The notes beneath the pieces were generated by a model that searched no databases, had not been told where the DNA came from, and saw only the letters and a program-made list of their open reading frames with translations. Positions 55,225 through 62,819 of a stretch of 64,000 nucleotides of DNA are shown one piece after another. The stretch covers positions 607,501 through 671,500 of the forward strand of contig JADJOH010000007.1 of the NCBI GenBank assembly GCA_016713925.1. The letters run 5' to 3'. Numbering within the stretch: the first letter of the stretch is position 1; every line of letters starts with the position of its first letter. The stretch comes from Bacteroidota bacterium. Lineage in GTDB: Bacteria; Bacteroidota; Bacteroidia; AKYH767-A; OLB10. Made by a program: the position numbers and the translations under genes.

Positions 55225-56900
55225 AGCAATCAACTCCTGTTAAAAATTATCGGGCGCAAGCCTTCCTGCAAATGGGATTACTTGCGGGTATTCTTCTCTT
55301 TGAAAATAGCATTGCATCCTTTGTTTTCACCCGCTTTAACCTAACCGATGATAAGCGATTTACGCTAACTGAACAAAGTAAAAATCTGGTTGGCGGTCTG
55401 AAAGATGTGGTCTACATTAAAGTATATCTGGAAGGAGATTTTTCTCCCGGTTTTTCGAAGCTGCGAAATGCCACGAAGGAGTTACTTGATGAGTTGCGCA
55501 TTTATTCCAAAGGAAATCTGGAGTATGAATTCATCGATCCTTCCGCTCATCCCGATGAGAAAGAACGTAAATCCATCTATGCCCAGTTGTATCAAAAGGG
55601 CATTCAGCCCACCACATTGGAAGAACGCACGAAGGAAGGTATTAAAAGAACCTATATTTTCCCGGGAGCGCTGGTGAGTTTTGCGAATGTGGAGATGCCC
55701 GCGCTGTTATTAAAAAGTCAGCTGGGAGTGTCGCCGGAGTTGATGTTGAATAATTCAATTCAGAACCTGGAGTTCGAGTTTTGTAATGTGATCCGAAAAG
55801 TCACGAACCCTGCCCGTCCGGCAATTGCTTTTCTTGAAGGACATGGCGAACTGGATACCTCTCGCGTTGCCGACTTAGCCAATGAATTAAGAGCATCTTA
55901 TGAATTAAAGCGGGTGGTGATTGGCGGACGTCTGGATGCCTTAAAAAATTTCAAAGCCCTGGTTATTGCTAAGCCGGATAGTGCGTTTGATGAGAAGGAT
56001 AAATTTGTGATTGATCAGTTTGTAATGTCTGGCGGAAAACTCGTCTGGCTGATTGATCCGATGCAGGTTTCCATGGATAGTTTGCAGCAGCGGGGTGAGA
56101 TGATTGCATTGGCCAGAGATTTGAAACTGGAAGATATGCTCTTTCGCTATGGTGCGCGTGTGAATTATGATCTTGTGCAGGATTTGATCTCTTCATTAAT
56201 TCCTGTCGTTACAGGGATGGTGGGAAGTCAACCTAAACAAGAACTTTTACCCTGGTATTATTTTCCGGTGATGTCACCTCGCTCAAAACATCCTATTGTG
56301 AATAATCTGAACGCGGTGAAAGGGCAGTTTGTAAGCAGCATTGATCCTATTGACGCTCCCGGAATTACACATACAGAGTTGTTAACAACCTCTCAGTATA
56401 CCAAACTCAGTCCGGCACCGGTTCGCGTCAGCCTCGGTGTGATGCAATATAAGCCTGATCCTGCCATGTTCCCCCAGAAATATGTTCCGGTTGCCATGTT
56501 GCTGGAAGGGAGCTTTACTTCCTTGTATAAAAACCGGATTCCTCCAGCCATTGCAGAAAGCAAGGAAATTGGATTTAAGGAGAAGAGTGTTCCTTCGGCG
56601 ATGGTGGTGATAGGAGATGGTGATATCGCCCGAAATGATATGTATAAAGGGAGTCCGGTGGCGCTGGGATTTGACCGTTATACAAATACGTCTTATGGCA
56701 ATAAATCCTTCCTTTTGAACGTAATGGATTATCTCTGTGATGATGCAGGACTCATGGAAATCCGTACCAAGGAATTTCGTCTCCGTCAAATCGACCCTGC
56801 TGTTACGGAGTCCGATACTCAACCACTTCGTGTACTCAATGTGTCGCTACCTATTCTGATAATACTCTTATTTGTCAGTCGCGGATACGGCAGTAATTGA
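55218..56900 (+). CDS. gldG: Gliding motility protein GldG, shortened C-terminus
   Basis: A 560-residue GldG/ABC-2 auxiliary protein: N-terminal TM (LQMGLLAGILLFENSIASFVF), then a large periplasmic region with LTEQSKNLVGGLKDVVYIKVYLEGDF, YEFIDPSAHPDEK and AFLEGHGELDTSRVADL (~210). It should close with a second TM and a short cytoplasmic tail, but ends after LNVSLPILIILLFVSRGYGSN. The tail is fused out of frame into the downstream DUF4340 gene, which in turn lacks its N-terminal TM. It seems that a piece of DNA between the two genes is missing. Confidence 0.88.
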   Translation: MVKQSTPVKNYRAQAFLQMGLLAGILLFENSIASFVFTRFNLTDDKRFTLTEQSKNLVGGLKDVVYIKVYLEGDFSPGFSKLRNATKELLDELRIYSKGNLEYEFIDPSAHPDEKERKSIYAQLYQKGIQPTTLEERTKEGIKRTYIFPGALVSFANVEMPALLLKSQLGVSPELMLNNSIQNLEFEFCNVIRKVTNPARPAIAFLEGHGELDTSRVADLANELRASYELKRVVIGGRLDALKNFKALVIAKPDSAFDEKDKFVIDQFVMSGGKLVWLIDPMQVSMDSLQQRGEMIALARDLKLEDMLFRYGARVNYDLVQDLISSLIPVVTGMVGSQPKQELLPWYYFPVMSPRSKHPIVNNLNAVKGQFVSSIDPIDAPGITHTELLTTSQYTKLSPAPVRVSLGVMQYKPDPAMFPQKYVPVAMLLEGSFTSLYKNRIPPAIAESKEIGFKEKSVPSAMVVIGDGDIARNDMYKGSPVALGFDRYTNTSYGNKSFLLNVMDYLCDDAGLMEIRTKEFRLRQIDPAVTESDTQPLRVLNVSLPILIILLFVSRGYGSN

Positions 56901-57813
56901 CAAGATTTTTTTAGCTGATAAAGATGGTCATAGTGCAACAATCACCCGGGTCAATCCGGATACATGGCTGGTAAATAATAAGTACATCGCCCGTAAAGAT
57001 GCAGTTGATAATTTGCTGTATACCATCAAAGCGGTGGAAGTGAGGAGTCCGGTGGGTAAAAATCTTTATAATAATACGATGAAGTTAATGGCTGCAAAGT
57101 CGGTTAAAATTGAGATTTATGAAGGGCAGAAAATACTTAAAACGTATTATGTAGGACATCCCACCATGGACAATCTGGGTACATTTATGTATCTGGAAAA
57201 TTCCACAGTTCCCTTCATCACACATATTTCCGGTTTCAATGGTTTTTTGAGCAGCCGGTATATTTCCAATGAAGCCGAATGGCGGGATAAAGCCATTTTC
57301 CGAATTGATCCCCGTACCATTACCGATGTTTTAGTTCGTGATTTTTTGCGCCCGCACCGTTCATTTGAACTTAAAAGACAGGCCGATTCCAGCTATACCG
57401 TTACGAAGCTGGAAGATAAGACTCCAGTAAAACCGCTTGATGTCACGAAGGTGAGAACTTTTCTTTCTGCTTTCAGGGATACCTATTTTGAACGGTTGGA
57501 TCATGCGATTTCGAAAAAAGTGCGTGATTCGGTGCTGGCAGCCGGTTCCTTCTCCGAAATCCGGGTCCGTATGGAAGATGGTAAGGAAAAGATGCTCACC
57601 TGTTTCCGTAAACCGGTGTCTCAGGGGTCACGCTTACAAATTGATTTTGAGGGCAAAGACCTTCCTTTTGACTACGATCGATTCTATGCAATAATGACCG
57701 GAGATACTTCCATGCTGGTTTGCCAATATTTTCATTTCGATCGGATTTTTAAAGATCCACGGAACTTTTTGCCCGGAAAAGATATAGTTCCGGCACAGCA
57801 GCGATTTGAATAG
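56872..57813 (+). CDS. DUF4340-domain protein, N-terminus missing
   Basis: A ~313-residue protein following gldG. From its first residues it reads VADTAVIDKIFLADKDGHSATITR, which is the start of the extracytoplasmic part of the DUF4340 proteins that lie after gldG in Bacteroidota, then NPDTWLVNNKYIARKDAVDNLLYTIKAVEVRSPVG and YYVGHPTMDNLGTFMYLE. The usual N-terminal TM anchor is absent, and the TTG start at 56872 overlaps the gldG 3' end by 29 bases. Function unknown; conserved linkage suggests a role with GldFG. Confidence 0.75.
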   Translation: MSVADTAVIDKIFLADKDGHSATITRVNPDTWLVNNKYIARKDAVDNLLYTIKAVEVRSPVGKNLYNNTMKLMAAKSVKIEIYEGQKILKTYYVGHPTMDNLGTFMYLENSTVPFITHISGFNGFLSSRYISNEAEWRDKAIFRIDPRTITDVLVRDFLRPHRSFELKRQADSSYTVTKLEDKTPVKPLDVTKVRTFLSAFRDTYFERLDHAISKKVRDSVLAAGSFSEIRVRMEDGKEKMLTCFRKPVSQGSRLQIDFEGKDLPFDYDRFYAIMTGDTSMLVCQYFHFDRIFKDPRNFLPGKDIVPAQQRFE

Positions 57814-57879
57814 AGCATTTCGGGGCGTATTGTTGAAAAACTGCACCTTTCCGGCAGGTCTTCGTTGACTTCCTTGACT

Positions 57880-57887
57880 TATATTTG
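57880..57887 (+). promoter_or_regulatory. Possible -7 box of dnaN
   Basis: TATATTTG (57880-57887) matches TAnnTTTG; the ATG is 46 bases downstream. A matching -33 element is not evident. Confidence 0.4.
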
Positions 57888-57933
57888 TTGGCTTCTTAAT
57901 TCAAAGTAGCTGTTAAGAAAGAATATTATACCT

Positions 57934-59055
57934 ATGAAGTTTATTGTTAATTCTGATATCCTGCTGAAGCAACTTCAGATTATCAGTGGGGCCTTACAAA
58001 GCAGTAGCCCGCTGCCCATTCTGGAGAATTTCCTGTTTGAACTGAGTCCGGATACGTTAAAAGCCACGGCCTCAGATCTTGAAACCACGATGTCTGCCGT
58101 TATTTCTGTAGATAGTAAGGAGAGCGGAAAAGTGGCTGTTCCTGCAAAAATATTGCTGGAGACATTGAAAACTTTCGGATCTACTCCGCTTACCTTTAAG
58201 GTGCAAAAAGATACTTTCCATATTGAGATCAGTTCCTCCGATGGAAAATTTAAACTGACCGGATTGAATGGTGACGAGTATCCCAAATTACCCGTAATTG
58301 ATAAGCCCAACTCCATTGAAATGTCTTCGGATGTATTGTTGTCGGCTATCAATCATACTCTTTTTGCTACCGGTAACGATGAACTTCGTCCGGTAATGAC
58401 CGGTGTCTTCTGCCAGTTCAGTAAGGAAGGGACCATTTTCGTGGCGACAGATGCCCATCGTCTGGTACGTTATCGCCGTACAGATATCCGTTCTTCTAAG
58501 GAAACTTCCTTCATCATGCCTAAGAAACCTCTCGGCTTGTTGAAGACATCGCTCCCCAGCGTTCATACTCAGGTGAAGGTAGATTATAACGAAGCCAATG
58601 CGTTTTTTACGTTTGATCAAGTCAGCCTTATCTGTCGTTTGGTAGATGGTCGTTATCCCAATTATGAAGCAGTTATTCCACTCGATAATCCCAATAAAAT
58701 GGAAATCGACCGCCTTTCCTTCCTGAATGCCATTCGTCGTGTGAGTATCTTCTCCAACAAGACCACTCATCAGGTAAAATTCCGCATCGCAGGAAGTCAG
58801 GTGGATATCTCTGCAGAAGATGTGGATTTCGGAAATGATGCCAATGAGCGGCTGTCATGCAGTTATGACGGAAAGGATATCGAGATCGCTTTCAATGCAC
58901 GGTTTATTCAGGATATGTTGAATAATATCGCTACAGAACATGTATTACTCGAACTTTCACTTCCTAACCGGGCAGGACTCTTATCTCCTCCTAAAACGGA
59001 AGCGGATCCCAATGGTGATTTGCTGATGTTGGTGATGCCGGTAATGGTGAATTAA
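57934..59055 (+). CDS. dnaN: DNA polymerase III sliding clamp (beta subunit)
   Basis: A 373-residue beta clamp with three DnaN folds. It begins MKFIVNSDILLKQLQIISGAL, with SSPLPILENFLFEL (~30), LSAINHTLFATGNDELRPVMTGV (~135-157) and DGRYPNYEAVIP (~240), and ends LLMLVMPVMVN, matching the MPMR/MPVMV C-terminal end of the family. It encircles DNA as the processivity factor of replication. dnaA is not next to it. A strong terminator follows at 59073. Confidence 0.96.
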   Translation: MKFIVNSDILLKQLQIISGALQSSSPLPILENFLFELSPDTLKATASDLETTMSAVISVDSKESGKVAVPAKILLETLKTFGSTPLTFKVQKDTFHIEISSSDGKFKLTGLNGDEYPKLPVIDKPNSIEMSSDVLLSAINHTLFATGNDELRPVMTGVFCQFSKEGTIFVATDAHRLVRYRRTDIRSSKETSFIMPKKPLGLLKTSLPSVHTQVKVDYNEANAFFTFDQVSLICRLVDGRYPNYEAVIPLDNPNKMEIDRLSFLNAIRRVSIFSNKTTHQVKFRIAGSQVDISAEDVDFGNDANERLSCSYDGKDIEIAFNARFIQDMLNNIATEHVLLELSLPNRAGLLSPPKTEADPNGDLLMLVMPVMVN

Positions 59056-59072
59056 TAGAAATTATTGAATTG

Positions 59073-59105
59073 AAAAAGACTGTCTCTTATAAGACGGTCT
59101 TTTTT
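59073..59105 (+). terminator. Terminator of dnaN
   Basis: AAAAAGACTGTCT (59073-59085) pairs with AGACGGTCTTTTT (59092-59104), one G-T pair, then a T-run. Confidence 0.85.
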
Positions 59106-59106
59106 G

Positions 59107-59437
59107 CTTTCGGCTTCCGGCTTCCGGCTACCGGCTACCGGCTACCGGCTACCGGTTTCCAGGCGTGAGGCTAGTCTCTTGCTTCGCTCCAAGAACTTCT
59201 GTTCGCGATGGTGAGCTTAGATAACTTCCGCGAACATTGCCTCCCCACTTTCGGCTACCGGCTACCAGCTTCCGGCTACCAGCTTCCGGCTACCAGCTTC
59301 CGGCTACCAGCTTCCGGCTACCGGTTTCCAGGCGTGAGGCTAGTCTCTTGCTTCGCTCCAAGAACTTCTGTTCGCGATGGTGAGCTTAGATTACAACCGC
59401 GTGCATTGCCTCCCCACTTCCGGCTTCCAGCTACCGA
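59107..59437. repeat. CGGCTAC heptamer arrays with a duplicated ~106-bp module
   Basis: Heptamer arrays (CGGCTTC/CGGCTAC/CAGCTTC) occur at 59110-59156, 59251-59325 and 59418-59435. Between them, a module starting CCGGTTTCCAGGCGTGAGGC is present twice, at 59146-59251 and 59315-59420, offset exactly 169 bp and nearly identical. No gene is credible in the 574 bases 59056-59629; short frames here follow the repeats. Confidence 0.9.
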
Positions 59438-59556
59438 TAGCGGTGCATAACCGATTCTTCGCTATGAGAGTTTTCTTTCACGATTTGGAACTTCGATGTA
59501 CAAGCCCTGTAGGGGCGGAATCTCTGTAACAGAGGATAACATCTACTCCCGCCAAT

Positions 59557-59587
59557 GCCGACAGCCGACCGAAGGACGGCTGCCGGC
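59557..59587. repeat. Hairpin upstream of the RelA/SpoT gene
   Basis: GCCGACAGCCG (59557-59567) pairs with CGGCTGCCGGC (59577-59587), one mismatch, 9-base loop. It resembles the heptamer family (CGGCTGC) and has no T-run, so it is not a typical terminator. Confidence 0.6.
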
Positions 59588-59591
59588 GTAT

Positions 59592-59624
59592 CTTGAAAAA
59601 CGTCCTGTGTATTTTGTACATTTG
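59592..59624 (+). promoter_or_regulatory. Promoter of the RelA/SpoT homologue
   Basis: CTTG (59592-59595), 21-base spacer, TACATTTG (59617-59624). The ATG (59630) is 5 bases further, so the transcript is probably leaderless. Confidence 0.6.
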
Positions 59625-59629
59625 TATCA

Positions 59630-61879
59630 ATGTCAGATGCGAATCAACCCATATTAAAAGCAGATACGAGTGAGGATCCGATTGTGTTGGATCCGGAAGG
59701 TGAAAAGAAGGAAATTCTGAAGCGTTACAAGGCTTTGTTGAAAGCGTGTAAGCCGAATGTAGATAAGAGTGAACGTAAACTTATCCGAAAGGCTTTTGAT
59801 TTATCACTGGAGGCGCACAAGGATATGCGTCGTAAAAGTGGTGAGCCGTATATTTTTCATCCGATAGCCGTTGCTATGATTGTAGCAGAGGAAATTGGTC
59901 TTGGAGAACTCTCCATCGTTTGCGCATTGCTGCATGATGTGGTGGAGGATACGCAGTATACGCTGGAAGATATCGAGCGTCTCTTTAACAAGAAGGTGGC
60001 CGGTATAGTTGATGGACTAACCAAAATTTCCGGCGTCTTTGATCATACGTCTTCCCTGCAAGCCGAGAATTTCCGGAAGATGCTCCTCACGCTGAGTGAT
60101 GATGTGCGGGTAATCCTGATCAAAATTGCCGATCGCCTGCACAATATGCGGACCTTAGGTTCAATGCCGAAAGATAAGCAACTCAAGATCGCCTCTGAAA
60201 CAGCATATCTCTATGCACCGCTGGCTCATCGGATGGGATTGTATTCCATTAAAAACGAACTCGACGATCTTGCACTGAAATATACCGAACCTGAAGTTTT
60301 TAAAACCATTGCCTTGAAATTGCAACAGAGTAAAAAGGAACGGGAAAAATTTATTCAGGAGTTTACCAAGCCGATCCGTGAAGAGTTGGACAAAGAAGGC
60401 TTTAAGTATGATATCAAAGGAAGACCTAAGTCGATCAACTCCATCTGGACAAAAATGAAAAAGCAGGAGGTTTCTTTTGAAGAAGTCTATGACCTTTTTG
60501 CTATTCGGATTATTGTGGATACACCGTATGAGAGAGAAAAAGCCGATTGCTGGAAAGTATATTCAGTAGTCACGGATTATTTTACACCGAATCCGGATCG
60601 TTTGCGGGACTGGATCAGTACACCAAAAGTGAATGGGTACGAATCCTTGCATACTACGGTGATGAGTAAGGAAGGGAAGTGGGTGGAAGTGCAGATTCGC
60701 ACAAAGCGAATGGATGAAATTGCGGAGAAAGGATATGCCGCGCACTGGAAATACAAGGAGTCGAGTCAGGAAAGTGCGATCGATGAATGGATTTCCCGCA
60801 TCAGAGATTTGCTGGATAATAGTGAATCCAATGCCCTCGATTTCATTGATGATTTCAAATTGAATTTATTTGCGGATGAGATTTTTGTATTTACTCCTTC
60901 CGGAGAGATCAAGACCTTGCCTGTTGGAAGTACAGCATTGGATTTTGCATTTGAAATTCATTCCGATATCGGTACGAAATGTATAGGTGCGAAAATTAAT
61001 CATCGGTTGGTGTCGATCAGTCATCAATTGAAGAGTGGAGATCAGGTGGAAGTGCTGACATCTGCCAAGCAATTTCCGAAAGATGATTGGTTGGGATATG
61101 TAGTTACCGCTAAGGCGAAATCTAAAATCAAGACCGCTTTAAAGGAAGAGAAACGCAAGTTGGCGGAAATGGGTAAGGATATTTTTGAGCGGAAGATGAA
61201 GAGTCTGAAGATGAATAACAAGCCTTATAATGTGAATGAGCTCTTGTTGTTTTATAAAGTCTCCAACCTCACAGATTTCTATCACCGCATCGGACTTGAA
61301 GCCATCGACCTTAAAAATTTACGTGATTTCTTTGAACATAAAGAACAGGGCACGTTGAAATTGCCGGAGAAATCTGACAAGCAAACCTTTGATGATCTCG
61401 TGAAAACGATTCGCGGCAAGAGTGATATGCTCGTGATAGGAGAGGGGATTGATAAAATAGATTATAAACTATCGCCTTGCTGTAATCCGATTCCCGGAGA
61501 TGAGGTTTTTGGATTTATCACCATCAACGAAGGCATTAAAATTCATCGCACCAATTGTCCGAATGCGATTCAATTGATGTCCAACTATGCCTATAGAATT
61601 GTAAAAGCCCGTTGGTTCGGACAACAGCAGATCGCCTTCCTGGTAGGAATTAAAATAAATGGAATGGACGATGTGGGTGTCGTCAGTAATATCACGAAGA
61701 TTATTTCTTCGGAACTGAAAGTAAATATTCGTTCCCTGAACATTGAAAGTACCGATGGACTCTTTGAAGGAACCATCATGCTTTTCGTACACGATACGGA
61801 ACATTTAAAAGTACTGATGAAAAAATTAGTGAAGTTACCGGGTATACTTTCTGTAACACGTATCGATTCCAAAGCATGA
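59630..61879 (+). CDS. Bifunctional (p)ppGpp synthetase/hydrolase (RelA/SpoT)
   Basis: A 749-residue Rsh enzyme. HD hydrolase: GEPYIFHPIAVAMIVAEE (His~79) and LLHDVVEDT (H-D, ~101), both intact. Synthetase: FKYDIKGRPKSINSIWTKM (~260-280) and NGYESLHTTVM (~335), then TGS domain (EIFVFTPSGEIKTLPVGSTALDFA, ~420-480) and C-terminal zinc-finger (KLSPCCNPIPGD..., HRTNCPN) and ACT regions. Both activities appear present, so it probably is the sole stringent-response enzyme here. Its stop overlaps the Fur-family gene (ATGA). Confidence 0.95.
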   Translation: MSDANQPILKADTSEDPIVLDPEGEKKEILKRYKALLKACKPNVDKSERKLIRKAFDLSLEAHKDMRRKSGEPYIFHPIAVAMIVAEEIGLGELSIVCALLHDVVEDTQYTLEDIERLFNKKVAGIVDGLTKISGVFDHTSSLQAENFRKMLLTLSDDVRVILIKIADRLHNMRTLGSMPKDKQLKIASETAYLYAPLAHRMGLYSIKNELDDLALKYTEPEVFKTIALKLQQSKKEREKFIQEFTKPIREELDKEGFKYDIKGRPKSINSIWTKMKKQEVSFEEVYDLFAIRIIVDTPYEREKADCWKVYSVVTDYFTPNPDRLRDWISTPKVNGYESLHTTVMSKEGKWVEVQIRTKRMDEIAEKGYAAHWKYKESSQESAIDEWISRIRDLLDNSESNALDFIDDFKLNLFADEIFVFTPSGEIKTLPVGSTALDFAFEIHSDIGTKCIGAKINHRLVSISHQLKSGDQVEVLTSAKQFPKDDWLGYVVTAKAKSKIKTALKEEKRKLAEMGKDIFERKMKSLKMNNKPYNVNELLLFYKVSNLTDFYHRIGLEAIDLKNLRDFFEHKEQGTLKLPEKSDKQTFDDLVKTIRGKSDMLVIGEGIDKIDYKLSPCCNPIPGDEVFGFITINEGIKIHRTNCPNAIQLMSNYAYRIVKARWFGQQQIAFLVGIKINGMDDVGVVSNITKIISSELKVNIRSLNIESTDGLFEGTIMLFVHDTEHLKVLMKKLVKLPGILSVTRIDSKA

Positions 61880-62398
61880 GTAAATTAAATTCAAGTCGTA
61901 TGGTTCAAAATGATTTAGTAGAAAAGGTACAAGAGGTGTTTACGGCTTATCTTGAAAAAATGAATCTGCGAAAAACACAGGAACGTTTTGCCATCCTCAA
62001 AGAAGTGTATGAAATAGATGATCACTTTGATATTGAATCCTTGTTTCTGCAAATGAAAACGAAAAAATATCAGGTGAGCCGCGCTACCTCTTTACAATAC
62101 GATCGAGCATTTATTGGCCTGTGACCTGGTAACAAAACACCAGTTTGGAAAGAACCTGGCCTTGTTTGAAAAATCTTATGCTTACAAGCAGCACGACCAT
62201 CTCATCTGCCTCGATTGTGACAAGGTACTCGAGTTTTGCGATCCGCGAATTGAACAAATTCAATCGATGATGGGGCAAATCCTTGACTTTCAAGTGGTAC
62301 AGCATAGTTTAAATTTATATGGCAAGTGCAAAAAACTGGCAAACAATGGGAAATGTGAGCATCAGACTAAGAAAAAACAAATAACTTTGACACGATAA
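61876..62398 (+). pseudogene. Fur-family metalloregulator, one-base frameshift
   Basis: Two frames form one ~173-aa Fur-family protein. The N-terminal winged helix contains LRKTQERFAILKEVYEIDDHFDIESLFLQMKTKKYQVSRAT, and then LYNTIEHLLACDLVTKHQFGKN in the next frame; together they form the usual SRATxYxTIxxL recognition helix. The insertion is one base near 62089 (T or C in ACCTCT). The C-terminal half has the metal sites HDHLICLDCDKVLEFCD and CKKLANNGKCEH. The frame break falls just at the DNA-recognition helix. It may control iron, zinc or peroxide response. Confidence 0.85.
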
Positions 62399-62410
62399 GG
62401 AAACAAAACT

Positions 62411-62758
62411 ATGGAGTTCGAATTTAAGATTACTGAAAAAGATAAATATGCATTGATCAGTCTGAAAGGGAACCTGATTGAGAAGAATCAGGCCAATGAC
62501 TTAATGGATGAGATCAATTTGTTGTCGGAAAAGGATGGTAGTAATTTCATCATCAATTTAACTGATTTCAAATACATGAACAGTACAGGTCTCAATGTCT
62601 TGTTGGGCATTTTATCGAAAGCACGAAAGTCTGGTGGCGAAGCGGTGATTTGTGCCGTTCCCGAAAAAATTAAAACGTTATTGGTGATTACGAAATTGAT
62701 CAATGTTTTTTCTGTTGTCGATAACGAAGAACTGGCTGCAAAAGCCTTTAGTAATTAA
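62411..62758 (+). CDS. STAS-domain protein (anti-sigma factor antagonist-like)
   Basis: A 115-residue SpoIIAA-type STAS domain. It begins MEFEFKITEKDKYALISLKGNL and carries the conserved phosphorylation-site pattern TDFKYMNSTGLNVLLGILSKARKSGGEAVICAV (Ser~59 in NSTGL). Such proteins are released from, or bind, serine kinases that control sigma factors or other switches. No partner kinase gene is adjacent in the window. It lies 12 bases after the Fur-family gene. Confidence 0.88.
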   Translation: MEFEFKITEKDKYALISLKGNLIEKNQANDLMDEINLLSEKDGSNFIINLTDFKYMNSTGLNVLLGILSKARKSGGEAVICAVPEKIKTLLVITKLINVFSVVDNEELAAKAFSN

Positions 62759-62819
62759 TTCTAAAAAATAATCTACAGGTATTCTGCCGGTGATGCAGGA
62801 TACTTTTATTTTGAATACG

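Noticed and set aside
59208..59450. 80-aa ORF in the heptamer region
   Set aside because: Its translation follows the repeats (YRLPASGYQLPATS) and lacks any domain.
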